Assembly: GCF_002838835.1 (NCBI RefSeq)
Contig: NZ_NHPP01000003.1
Coordinates: 1-64,000 of the forward strand
DNA length: 64,000 nucleotides
Source: Siphonobacter sp. SORGH_AS_0500
GTDB taxonomy: Bacteria > Bacteroidota > Bacteroidia > Cytophagales > Spirosomataceae
Direction: 5' to 3'
In this document: positions 44,879-52,630 of the stretch, in pieces
How the letters are laid out: each line of letters opens with the position of its first letter
Position numbering within the stretch: the stretch's first letter is position 1
The notes under the pieces: model-generated
The model's database searches: none
Told to the model about the DNA's origin: nothing
Seen by the model: the letters and a program-made list of their open reading frames with translations, nothing else
Made by a program: the position numbers and the translations under genes

Positions 44879-44943
44879 CGAATATAGTAGAACCAGATAA
44901 ATCTGCTAACTCGCTGCCTGCCCGTTTAGCGACCTTTAATTGG

Positions 44944-45005
44944 TTGATGCCAGCGATAAAGCTGGCAGCGGTAGCGTAGCCCGACCATGTTGGTTGGGCT
45001 ACGCT
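44944..45005. repeat. Two adjacent hairpins upstream of the epimerase gene
   Basis: TGCCAGCGATAAAGCTGGCA (about 44948-44967) is followed by AGCGTAGCCC/GGGCTACGCT (44973-44982, 44996-45005). A related TGCCAGC hairpin lies at 45973-45997, after the epimerase gene. Confidence 0.65.
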
Positions 45006-45056
45006 GGCCGCAATACATAGACGAACAACCATCAACCAATAACGAACAACTAAAAA

Positions 45057-45905
45057 ATGAAATTCGGAGCTTCCTTACTTACCTGGACCTTACCCGCCTG
45101 GACGGCTGAAACGGGTGCCTATGCCATTCAGCAATCAGCGGTGTATGGTTTTGATGTACTTGAAATATTATTACCTCCTTCGATGGACTTCGATGCACCG
45201 ACGGTGAAGCGGCAGTTACAGGCGGCAAACCTGGACGTGATTTGTTCGCTGAATTTGCCCGCTTTTGCTCATATTCCTTTTCATCCGAAAGAAGCTCTAA
45301 GCTTAATCAAAAAAGCCCTGGATCAAACGGCAGCTTTGGAGGCAACTTTACTGGCCGGCGTATTACATGGCGGCATTGGTGTTTTTTCAGGAAAGCCCCT
45401 AACGGCAGCAGAAGAGGATACGCTTTGTGAAGTGTGGGCCGAAGGAACGGACTACGCTCAAAAACTGGGTATTACCGTAGCCATTGAGCCGATTAATCGC
45501 TACGAAAGTTACGTCTGCACATCTGCTTCGGATGTCTTGCGAATAATTGATCGGGTAAAATCTCCGAATCTGGGATTACATCTGGATACTTTCCACATGA
45601 ACATTGAGGAAGCCAATTTTTATGATCCTGTAGTAACGGCGGCTTCTCATCTCAAACACGTCCACATGACGGAAAGCGACCGGGGGATGCTCGGTGAAGG
45701 GAATGTACATTGGCATGATCTGTTTCGGGGTTTAGCGGAGGTTAATTATACGGGAGCATTAGTTCTGGAGAATTTCTCTTCTTCCATTCCGGGCATGGCC
45801 GAAGCCGTCTCCCTGTGGCGGCCTTCCAAATACGATGCCGAAACGCTGGCGAAAGGAAGCCTGACCTTTATGAAGGAGAAAGCGGCTGAATTTGGCTTGA
45901 TTTAA
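45057..45905 (+). CDS. D-tagatose/D-psicose 3-epimerase family sugar isomerase
   Basis: A 282-residue TIM-barrel enzyme. The metal ligands are E144, D177, H203 and E238, and the accessory residues E150, H180 and R209 are present. All are offset by exactly 8 from the Pseudomonas cichorii D-tagatose 3-epimerase positions (E152, D185, H211, E246, E158, H188, R217). It should interconvert C3-epimeric ketohexoses, such as D-psicose (allulose) with D-fructose or D-tagatose with D-sorbose. Neighbours point to fructose as the product that is then phosphorylated. Confidence 0.88.
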   Translation: MKFGASLLTWTLPAWTAETGAYAIQQSAVYGFDVLEILLPPSMDFDAPTVKRQLQAANLDVICSLNLPAFAHIPFHPKEALSLIKKALDQTAALEATLLAGVLHGGIGVFSGKPLTAAEEDTLCEVWAEGTDYAQKLGITVAIEPINRYESYVCTSASDVLRIIDRVKSPNLGLHLDTFHMNIEEANFYDPVVTAASHLKHVHMTESDRGMLGEGNVHWHDLFRGLAEVNYTGALVLENFSSSIPGMAEAVSLWRPSKYDAETLAKGSLTFMKEKAAEFGLI

Positions 45906-45972
45906 CACCTTGTTAGCTTAAAGACTTGAAATAGGGAGGAAAAGAAACCCTTCCATTGTTGGTATAAGATGC

Positions 45973-45997
45973 TGCTGCCAGCTTTTCGCTGGCAGCA
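45973..45997. repeat. Hairpin TGCTGCCAGC/GCTGGCAGCA
   Basis: A perfect 10-bp stem with loop TTTTC, 70 bases after the epimerase stop. It could terminate the sugar operon, although only a weak A/T-rich tail follows. It is related to the hairpin at about 44948-44967. Confidence 0.6.
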
Positions 45998-46010
45998 CAA
46001 AATATATTCA

Positions 46011-46160
46011 CTAAGCCATTACCAGTGACGCTTCGTTAAACATGAACAACGGCGGAAGCACAACCGCCCCGCCTGTCATCTCGGCCAAAGGGAAGAGATC
46101 TTGCTGGTGTAGCAGGCCTTTTACTTCAGGCGAGTTAATGGTTTGCCAAATTGAGTTCGC
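46011..46160 (-). pseudogene. Coding-like 49-codon stretch in frame after the racemase stop
   Basis: Directly after the TAA of the racemase-like gene the same frame stays open for 49 codons to TAG. It reads NSIWQTINSPEVKGLLH, then FPLAEMTGGAVVLPPLF and so on, with protein-like composition. It has no start codon near its beginning. It may be the remnant of another gene, or chance; I do not recognise a family. Confidence 0.3.
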
Positions 46161-46841
46161 TTACGAAAGCAGATAGTCGACAATGGCCGCAGCGTGTATT
46201 TGGGTCGTATCAAAAACTGGGAAAGAAAAGTCTGATTGGCTAATTAGTAATGGAATCTCAGTGCACCCCAGAATCAGGCCTTCGGCTCCCTGAAGAATCA
46301 GCTCCTGAGCAATGGCTATAAATTTTTCTTTCGATTCTGGCCGGATATCTCCACGTCCTAATTCTTCCTTCACCACGTGTTGAATGTACGCTCTCGTATC
46401 CGCAGAATCAGGTATGAGTACCTGAAGGCCGTACGATTCCAGCTTGTCGCGGTAAAAATCCATTTCCATGGTAAATTTTGTACCGAGCAATCCCACTTTT
46501 CTAACCCCTGTAGCGAGGATATCTTGGGCCGTTTCGGTGATGATATTAATAAGCGGAAGCTGGACTTCCTGCTCAAGTAGATCCGCGTACATATGTGCGG
46601 TATTAGCCCCCAATACCAAGGCATCAACCTTGGCATTTTTCAGAACCTGACAGGCATTTAAAAGAAGTTCGTATACGCCTTCCCAGGATCTTTGCTGGAC
46701 TTCTGCAAAGTTGAGTGAGTAAAGCACCAGTTCAGCCGAATTCAGACCGCCAAGTTTCTGATTGACCCCTTCATTGATCAATCGGTAGTAATCCAGGGTG
46801 GATGTCCAACTGATTCCTCCAACAATACCTACTTTTTTCAT
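46161..46841 (-). CDS. Aspartate/glutamate racemase-like protein, first catalytic Cys replaced
   Basis: A 226-residue Asp/Glu racemase superfamily protein, opening MKKVGIVGGISWTSTLDYYRLINEGVN. The second catalytic cysteine is present (C193 in LILGCTEI). The first, expected in the motif C-x-N-T, is Gly78 (LGANTAH). Some relatives, such as the L-Asp/Glu-specific YgeA type, have Thr there and act on one stereoisomer. This protein may therefore have narrow or changed activity. The gene stands alone. Confidence 0.85.
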   Translation of the reverse strand: MKKVGIVGGISWTSTLDYYRLINEGVNQKLGGLNSAELVLYSLNFAEVQQRSWEGVYELLLNACQVLKNAKVDALVLGANTAHMYADLLEQEVQLPLINIITETAQDILATGVRKVGLLGTKFTMEMDFYRDKLESYGLQVLIPDSADTRAYIQHVVKEELGRGDIRPESKEKFIAIAQELILQGAEGLILGCTEIPLLISQSDFSFPVFDTTQIHAAAIVDYLLS

Positions 46842-47153
46842 ACGGGAATGAAGTGTTTAAAAGACTGTTTGAATAGGGTAAAAGGAATTGACTCCGGTCT
46901 TGAAATTTCCAGCTAATCCAGACGTGCAAGCAATTACTTACGAATGGACTGAAACCTATTGAAAAGATTTTAAACGACCAACGGTCTCCTTCTGCCATTT
47001 AGAGCAAAGAAACTTGTATAGCACTTGCTTCACCAGTAAGGTCTTCCTGCGGTCGAGATGAATAGGTGGGGAGTTACTATCACTAATTGTGTTTCAATTA
47101 AAAATTTGTCTAACATTTAGAATCAAATACCTTAACTCAATCCTTTGCTTTGG

Positions 47154-47194
47154 TAGGAATGACAGGCTTGGGAGAACGGCAGGTGGAACCTGCC
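47154..47194 (+). repeat. Dispersed repeat, GACAGGCTCGGGG family
   Basis: GAATGACAGGCTTGGGAGAA followed by CGGCAGGTGGAACCTGCC. It matches 50377-50448 and the complement of 62948-63016 in order and spacing. Confidence 0.65.
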
Positions 47195-47250
47195 TTAGGG
47201 TAGGAACGAGAGGGAATATCGTACCCGTGGGTAGCAGGCGGATTTCTTAG

Positions 47251-47418
47251 GCAGTCGCTCGGCTCTAGCCGAGTGACAAGGTAGCCTGTTAGGCCTCTGG
47301 CCGATGTTCGCAAGCCTGTTTTGTTTGGGAAAAGTTGTTTTATGACCCGCTAGGTGTTCGCAGTCTACCGGCCAGAGGCCTAGAGTTAGGTATCACTCGG
47401 CTAGAGCCGAGCGACTGC
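47251..47418. repeat. Inverted pair of CTCGGCT / GGCCTCTGGCC repeats
   Basis: The left copy (47251-47303) and right copy (47369-47418, complementary) share GCAGTCGCTCGGCTCTAGCC and TAGGCCTCTGGCCG with a variable linker. Each copy can fold into two hairpins, and the pair can form a long stem, like REP/BIME units. Confidence 0.8.
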
Positions 47419-47458
47419 GGGGAGTTTTTTGGGATTGGCTCTGAAGTACAGACTGTGT

Positions 47459-47585
47459 CCCCGGATTTTATCCGGGGCTATTCATATTGAACCCCGCTGG
47501 GGTTGTTGTTGAAATTATTACAATAGGTTTACAGCAAATAACCCCGGAGGGGTTAAACACGAATAGCCCCGGATGAAATCCGGGG
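47459..47585. repeat. Inverted pair of double-hairpin repeats (AACCCC/CCCCGGAT family)
   Basis: Copies at 47459-47504 (inverted) and 47538-47585 match each other and the copy at 2560-2608, each with stems AACCCC..GGGGTT and CCCCGGAT..ATCCGGGG. Confidence 0.82.
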
Positions 47586-47648
47586 AAGCTTGAAACAAAA
47601 AGAGGTTCGCTAAATCATTAGCGAACCTCTTTCGGTACTAACGAAACC

Positions 47649-48638
47649 TTACTTTTTCAACCCCAACTCCATTAGACGTTCGTCCAGGAATTCTCCGGCG
47701 GTCATATCTGTGTAAAGTTTAGGGTGTTGGGTATCTATGCAGCTTTCGAGCGAGGTCAGGTTCATCTCGGCACGGGGGTGCATGAAGAAGGGAATCGAGA
47801 ACCGTGATGTGTTCATTTTTTCCCGCGAAGGATTAACCACCCGGTGAATGGTCGATTTGAGTTTGTGGTTCGTTAATCGATCCAGCATATCACCCACATT
47901 CACGATAATCTGATCGGGGAGGGCGGTAATGCCAATCCATTTGCCGTCGCGACGTAATACTTCGAGCCCTTCGGCACTGGCTCCCATCAGCAACGTAATC
48001 AGGTTAATATCCCCGTGAGCGGCTGCCCGCACGGCTCCTTCTTCCACCACATTCGGATCAAGCGGGAAGTAATGCAGAGCCCGCAGAATGCTGTTGCCGT
48101 GTTTGACTTTATCCTCAAAATAATCCTCTGGTAACTCCAGATACAAGGCAATGGCCCGTAATAAAGTCTTACCTGTTTGTTCAAAAGTCTGATACGTCTG
48201 AACTGTATATTTTTCGAAATCAGGTTGTTCCGCAGGGAACACGTTACGCGGGTAATCCGCCCAAACGCTATCACCGTCATCGGTCGTGGGGTGAGGCTGG
48301 CCTACGTGATAAAACTCTTTTAAATCGGCTACCTTAAAGCCTTTCGCCGTTTCTTTACCCTTTCCTACATATCCCCGTTGCCCCGCAATACCGGGAACTT
48401 CGTATTTGCGTTTGAAGTCATCGGGGGTGAAGAAAAACGCTTTCACCGAAGCATACAGTTTTTCCTGTAATTCAGGCGTAAGTCCGTGGTTTTTGATGGC
48501 CACGAAACCGATATTATTAAACGCTCTTCCCAGATTAGCTACGAATGCAGCTTTACGCTCAGCATCGCCTGAGGTAAAATCAGCCAGATCCAGCGAAGGA
48601 ATTTCATCCAAAAGGGCGTCGTTCTGAAGACCTTCCAT
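47649..48638 (-). CDS. 2-oxoglutarate/Fe(II)-dependent oxygenase, isopenicillin N synthase-like
   Basis: A 329-residue non-heme iron oxygenase. An N-terminal DIOX_N region (about 13-130) is followed by the catalytic double-stranded beta helix. Iron ligands are H208 and D210 (AAHGDIN) and H265 (TIHRVVNP), with the 2-oxoglutarate-binding R279-x-S281. The substrate is unknown: relatives act in antibiotic, ethylene or secondary metabolism. It is divergent from an AraC-type regulator, which may control it. Confidence 0.88.
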   Translation of the reverse strand: MEGLQNDALLDEIPSLDLADFTSGDAERKAAFVANLGRAFNNIGFVAIKNHGLTPELQEKLYASVKAFFFTPDDFKRKYEVPGIAGQRGYVGKGKETAKGFKVADLKEFYHVGQPHPTTDDGDSVWADYPRNVFPAEQPDFEKYTVQTYQTFEQTGKTLLRAIALYLELPEDYFEDKVKHGNSILRALHYFPLDPNVVEEGAVRAAAHGDINLITLLMGASAEGLEVLRRDGKWIGITALPDQIIVNVGDMLDRLTNHKLKSTIHRVVNPSREKMNTSRFSIPFFMHPRAEMNLTSLESCIDTQHPKLYTDMTAGEFLDERLMELGLKK

Positions 48639-48664
48639 GTTGTGAAGTGTTAAATAGTGTACCG

Positions 48665-48672
48665 CAAAAATA
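48665..48672 (-). promoter_or_regulatory. -7 element of the oxygenase gene
   Basis: TATTTTTG on the minus strand fits TAnnTTTG and lies 26 bases before the oxygenase ATG. Next to it are partly palindromic TATTTAGTGAATA-like bases that could bind the divergent AraC regulator. Confidence 0.45.
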
Positions 48673-48799
48673 CAATAGTTTAGTATTTAGTGAATACCGT
48701 TTTTAGGTTTGTGGGCTAATTAACCAACCAGGTAAAGGAGTTAGGACCAGATTAACGGAAAGTAACTCACAACTCTGAACCTACAAACACCAAACGTAA

Positions 48800-49657
48800 A
48801 TGTCCACCGAGTTTCCTACCTATGATATAAAAGCATTCCAGCGGCACGAACCGGATACGCCTTTTTATATGACTCCGCTGGAAAAGCTGGTCAAGGAGTT
48901 CAAGGGCATTGATAAGTCCCATTCGCATACCTTTTACCTGCTGATGTGGATTACCCAGGGAAGTGGCAAGCACACCATTGATTTCCGAACGTACGACGTA
49001 CAGCCCATGCAACTGTATTTCCTGACGCCGGGGCAGGTGCATAGCTGGGAGTTATCGGCAGATATTAAAGGCTATAATCTGTTCTTCGAACCTACGTATT
49101 TCCGGGCTCGTTTTTCCAATCGCCTGTATCAATATCCTTTTTTTCACTCGCACCAGCACCGACCCTTGCTGGAGATGAAAGATACTGCTTTTGTGACGTT
49201 GTATGACCTGATGTATGCAGAATATACGGCTCAATCGGTGAATCGTTCGGAAGTGTTTTTATCCTATCTGCACATTATTCTGGAAAAAGCGAACCGAACT
49301 TATCAGCAGGAATGGCCCGGCGAATCGACGCAGTATTACAACCGGATTCGGCAGTATGAAGAGTTACTGGAAGAGCAATTTCTGGACGTGCGGGAGGTGA
49401 AAAACTACGCCGAGCAATTAAACATAAGTCCTAACCACCTCAATAGCATTTGCAAAAGCTTACTCGGAAAAACAGCTAGCCAATTGCTCTATGAACGGAT
49501 TTGTATTGAAGCTCAGCGGTTACTAACCCATACCGATTTATCGGTTAAGGAGATTGGGTATCTGCTGCACTTTGAAGACCCTTCGTATTTTGTTCGCTTT
49601 TTTCGGACGCATACCGGACATACGCCGCTGGAATTCAGGGAATCACAGAATCATTGA
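48800..49657 (+). CDS. AraC-family transcriptional regulator
   Basis: A 285-residue soluble AraC regulator with an N-terminal cupin-like sensing domain (about 20-150; HSHTFYLLMWITQGSGKHTIDF) and a C-terminal double helix-turn-helix (about 190-280; VKNYAEQLNISPNHLNSICKS, then KEIGYLLHFEDPSYFVRFF and the ending HTGHTPLEFR). It is divergent from the 2OG-Fe oxygenase and probably activates it in response to a small molecule. Confidence 0.9.
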   Translation: MSTEFPTYDIKAFQRHEPDTPFYMTPLEKLVKEFKGIDKSHSHTFYLLMWITQGSGKHTIDFRTYDVQPMQLYFLTPGQVHSWELSADIKGYNLFFEPTYFRARFSNRLYQYPFFHSHQHRPLLEMKDTAFVTLYDLMYAEYTAQSVNRSEVFLSYLHIILEKANRTYQQEWPGESTQYYNRIRQYEELLEEQFLDVREVKNYAEQLNISPNHLNSICKSLLGKTASQLLYERICIEAQRLLTHTDLSVKEIGYLLHFEDPSYFVRFFRTHTGHTPLEFRESQNH

Positions 49658-49709
49658 TTTGTACCATGACCAGCCGTATTTATCCCTTATCTGAACAGTA
49701 GACGCTTTC

Positions 49710-49717
49710 TACCTTTG
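49710..49717 (+). promoter_or_regulatory. -7 element of the DUF983 gene
   Basis: TACCTTTG matches TAnnTTTG, 46 bases upstream of the ATG. No clear -33 TTG at the standard distance. Confidence 0.35.
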
Positions 49718-49763
49718 TATCAGGAATTCAGAAAGTAACATCGTTCTGAAAACCTTAACGATC

Positions 49764-50171
49764 ATGGGACTCGGTTCAAAAGTATATAGCATTGCCTTCA
49801 ACAAATGCCCTAAATGCCATCAGGGCGATTTCTTTATTACTAAAACGGCGTTTCAACCTAAGTTTGATCAGATTCACCAACGTTGTGAACATTGTAACGA
49901 AACGCTTATGCCCGAAACTGGTTTTTACTGGGGAGCACTATACGTAAGTTACGCCTTATACGTGATCTGGTGCTTGTTGGCATTCGTTGTTTACAATTAC
50001 GTTCTGAAACTGGATCTGGATTATTTCCTGCCCTTTCTTATTCCAACGCTGGTTTTATTAATGCCCTGGTTTTTCCGTCTGGCTCGCCGTACCTGGCTGA
50101 ATCTTTTCGTTAACTACGATCCGGCCAAAGCCAAAAACAAAGCGGTAATCCTGTCTACGAACCACTCATAA
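49764..50171 (+). CDS. DUF983 zinc-ribbon membrane protein
   Basis: A 135-residue protein with an N-terminal zinc ribbon (CPKC at about 15-18, CEHC at about 41-44) and two membrane helices (about 60-80 and 88-105). This is the DUF983 family, often near cytochrome oxidase genes in other bacteria, with unknown function. Here it stands alone after the AraC regulator and has its own terminator. Confidence 0.87.
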   Translation: MGLGSKVYSIAFNKCPKCHQGDFFITKTAFQPKFDQIHQRCEHCNETLMPETGFYWGALYVSYALYVIWCLLAFVVYNYVLKLDLDYFLPFLIPTLVLLMPWFFRLARRTWLNLFVNYDPAKAKNKAVILSTNHS

Positions 50172-50273
50172 AGAAATGAGTAATTCTGACACCAATACTG
50201 AAGCAAAAGCCGTTAACTAGGTAACAGTGCCTAATTATCAATAACGGAAGAATATAATAAGCCATGAAAACGG

Positions 50274-50302
50274 AAGGCCTCCCCAATCAGGGAGGCCTTT
50301 TT
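50274..50302 (+). terminator. Terminator downstream of the DUF983 gene
   Basis: Stem AAGGCCTCCC/GGGAGGCCTT (10 bp), loop CAATCA, then T residues. Confidence 0.85.
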
Positions 50303-50376
50303 GATGCGTTGCTATATTTAAACTAATAACTTATGGATCGACTAAAATTTATAATCGTTGGCCCATACTATAAATC

Positions 50377-50448
50377 AATGACAGGCTCGGGGTATCATGG
50401 CAGGAAGGAATCTGCCACTTATGGTAGAGAGAAGATGGAATCTCGCAC
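50377..50448 (+). repeat. Dispersed repeat, GACAGGCTCGGGG family (long copy)
   Basis: AATGACAGGCTCGGGG, then GGCAGGAAGGAATCTGCC, then AGAGAAGATGGAATCTCGCAC. The same three blocks occur, complemented, at 62948-63016. Confidence 0.75.
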
Positions 50449-50637
50449 TAAAGGCAAACAAAGTTTAAGGTGTTTCAGATTCATTTACGTGCACAAGTTA
50501 AGTTCAAAAACTATGTACAGGCTACGTTTCTAAATCATCGCGACTCGAGAGCAGAACTATCTATGCTTCTGACTATCAATGTAAAAAAGATGCCTGTCCG
50601 TTCTCTAGCAGGCGGTCCTTCTTATTGCCGGGTTATT

Positions 50638-52038
50638 TCAGGCATTCAACAAACGCAAAACAAAGGTTAACTCTTCCAATGCTTCGTCGACGTGCGATTC
50701 GCTCGTCCGGAAGTTGACGAAAGCCGCCCGCAGGCAAAACGTATCTCCTAGTAATGTCGGTGTCATGAACACCTTTCCCCGCTGATTGAGTAAGTCCAGG
50801 AATTCGGTGGCTCGCTCGGGCATTTGGCGAAGTGTAAAGCAAACGACGTTGAGCCGTACCGGAGCCACCAGCCGGAAATCCGTACTGGCTTCAAGAGCCT
50901 CACCCAACCGTCGGGCACAGGTTACACTTTGCTCAACTATCGCCGCAAAACCCGCTTTTCCGTAAGCCATGAGGCTAAACCAGGCGGGTAAAGCCCGCAG
51001 TCGCCGTGAATTATCAGGCAGAAAGTTTAGGTATGAAAAATTGTCATCCGGGTCCCCCAGATAAGGAGCATTGGAATTCTGGAAGGTTTGTACCTGCAGG
51101 TGCTGGTGTTTTCGCTGCGTAAAAATGACGGCACTGTCGTAAGGGACATTCATCCACTTATGGCAATCGACGGTAATACTGTCGGCCTCTTCCCAGCCCT
51201 GCAATCGGTCGGCGTAGTGGGGCGAGCAGGCCGCAAAACCACCAAAAGCCGCGTCTACATGCCACCAGAACGTATACTGCTGCCGGAGTCGCTGTATGCC
51301 GCGGAAATCATCAAAATCGACGGTGTTTACGGTTCCACCACTTGTACTTATGATGATGGGTTGCCCCTGATATTCGTGGAGTTTTTCTTCCAGATCCTCC
51401 AAATCAACCGCTTCGCGATCCGGCAGGGTCCGCAGTTTAACCAGACGATTACTGCCTATGCCCAACATCGCCATCGCTTTGCGTACAGCCGAATGCGGGG
51501 TAGCTGCCAGAACGATGGGTTGCGTAGACAAGCCTTGCCTCGCAATGTCCTGACCCATTTGCACGCCCGCCCACTGCCGAGCCACGGCCAGACCAGTGAA
51601 AATCGACATCGTAGCTCCTGCTACAAAACCACCCGTGAAGGTATCCGGTAAGCCCAGCAACTGCCGCATGCTTCGAATCGTTTCGACTTCCAGATGGGCC
51701 GAGCGATCACCCGTGCCCTGAAGATTCTGTGGATTTGCATCAAATACAGACGTGAGCCAGTCGCCCGCCATAGCCGCTGGCGTGGTACCTCCCACGACAA
51801 AACCCCAGTAGCGGGGTCCGGCACTGGCCACCATCCAGGGCTGGTAATGTTGGCGGAAAAAGGCCAGCGTTTGCAAGGTTCCCCAACCTGCTTCGGGCAA
51901 TGCTGCTGAAACGAAATCTTGTACCTGCGGACTGGTCGGTACGGATTCGATGTTTTGAAGATAGGCAGTGGCCTGCTGCTGGATTTCCCTGAGCAGGTCA
52001 TCCCACTGCTCTACGTCCGTTTGTAAGGATGGATTCAT
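50638..52038 (-). CDS. PLP-dependent amino-acid decarboxylase (group II)
   Basis: A 466-residue group II decarboxylase, the family of aromatic-L-amino-acid and glutamate decarboxylases. The PLP-binding lysine is in the motif DCHKWMNVPYD; the cofactor region also shows STSGGTVNTVDFDD and WWHVDAAFGGFA. It would decarboxylate an amino acid to its amine; the substrate cannot be fixed by eye. It lies 8 bases downstream of the DinB-family gene on the same strand, so the two are probably one operon. Confidence 0.9.
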   Translation of the reverse strand: MNPSLQTDVEQWDDLLREIQQQATAYLQNIESVPTSPQVQDFVSAALPEAGWGTLQTLAFFRQHYQPWMVASAGPRYWGFVVGGTTPAAMAGDWLTSVFDANPQNLQGTGDRSAHLEVETIRSMRQLLGLPDTFTGGFVAGATMSIFTGLAVARQWAGVQMGQDIARQGLSTQPIVLAATPHSAVRKAMAMLGIGSNRLVKLRTLPDREAVDLEDLEEKLHEYQGQPIIISTSGGTVNTVDFDDFRGIQRLRQQYTFWWHVDAAFGGFAACSPHYADRLQGWEEADSITVDCHKWMNVPYDSAVIFTQRKHQHLQVQTFQNSNAPYLGDPDDNFSYLNFLPDNSRRLRALPAWFSLMAYGKAGFAAIVEQSVTCARRLGEALEASTDFRLVAPVRLNVVCFTLRQMPERATEFLDLLNQRGKVFMTPTLLGDTFCLRAAFVNFRTSESHVDEALEELTFVLRLLNA

Positions 52039-52046
52039 GACTTTTA

Positions 52047-52502
52047 CTAAACGAAGGATTGAAGGCTAAAGCGGCGATGGTAATTCATTTGTCCGGTATG
52101 ATAGGCCAGATGCATCAGCAGATGCGTCAGCACCACGGCAATGCTTTGCTCGGGAAAAATCTCCAGGATTTCCGTTGGATACGGGGCTTCGAGGTCTTCC
52201 ACTTGCTCGATGGATTGCCGGATAAGAGCGGGTAAGGCCTCTATTTCTGTCAATAAGGCTTGATGCGAAAACACTTGCTGCGTAAACTCGGCTTCGCGGT
52301 TGCGTTGGTACGGCACCTTACCCAGCGTCAGTCCAATGTAGGTTTTCAGATTACCGATCAGGTGTTGCCCCAGATGTCCGGCAGAATTGATGGTTCCGGG
52401 TACTACCGCCCAAAGCGTTTCTTCATTCGGATAGGTCTGAAGTTCGCTGGCAAGTTTGGCGAGTTCGCGATCATAAAATCGGATAAAGTCAGCTTTAGTC
52501 AT
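52047..52502 (-). CDS. DinB-family putative metal-dependent protein
   Basis: A 151-residue four-helix-bundle DinB/YfiT-like protein. The metal-binding histidines appear in GHLGQHLIGN (about 42-51) and in HLAYHTGQMNYH near the C-terminus. Members include thiol transferases and many uncharacterised enzymes. It is directly upstream of the PLP decarboxylase gene and is probably co-transcribed. Confidence 0.85.
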   Translation of the reverse strand: MTKADFIRFYDRELAKLASELQTYPNEETLWAVVPGTINSAGHLGQHLIGNLKTYIGLTLGKVPYQRNREAEFTQQVFSHQALLTEIEALPALIRQSIEQVEDLEAPYPTEILEIFPEQSIAVVLTHLLMHLAYHTGQMNYHRRFSLQSFV

Positions 52503-52630
52503 GGATAAAAAATAACAGTAGGTGTGAAAACCTGTTTTTTTCCCTTGGCAAATCGTATGGTTTTTCGTACCAAGGTTTAGAGTACCGCTTTTCTGGGAAG
52601 CCTATTTTATTGAATACTATTCGGATGATA

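Larger units (their letters stand above)
46842..47648. other. Gene-free interval with three palindromic repeat families
   Basis: No gene is supported in this 0.8 kb. It contains one copy of the GACAGGCT repeat (about 47154-47194), an inverted pair of CTCGGCT/GGCCTCTGGCC repeats (47251-47303 and 47369-47418), and two inverted copies of the double-hairpin repeat (47459-47504 and 47538-47585). Confidence 0.75.
50172..50637. other. Intergenic region with terminator and a dispersed repeat
   Basis: After the terminator at 50274-50302 this region holds a copy of the GACAGGCT repeat (50377-50448) and no gene. A 66-codon frame from 50333 is read through the repeat and is not supported. Confidence 0.6.

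Noticed and set aside
50333..50533. 66-codon frame after the DUF983 terminator
   Set aside because: It is read through the dispersed GACAGGCT repeat and shows no family features.
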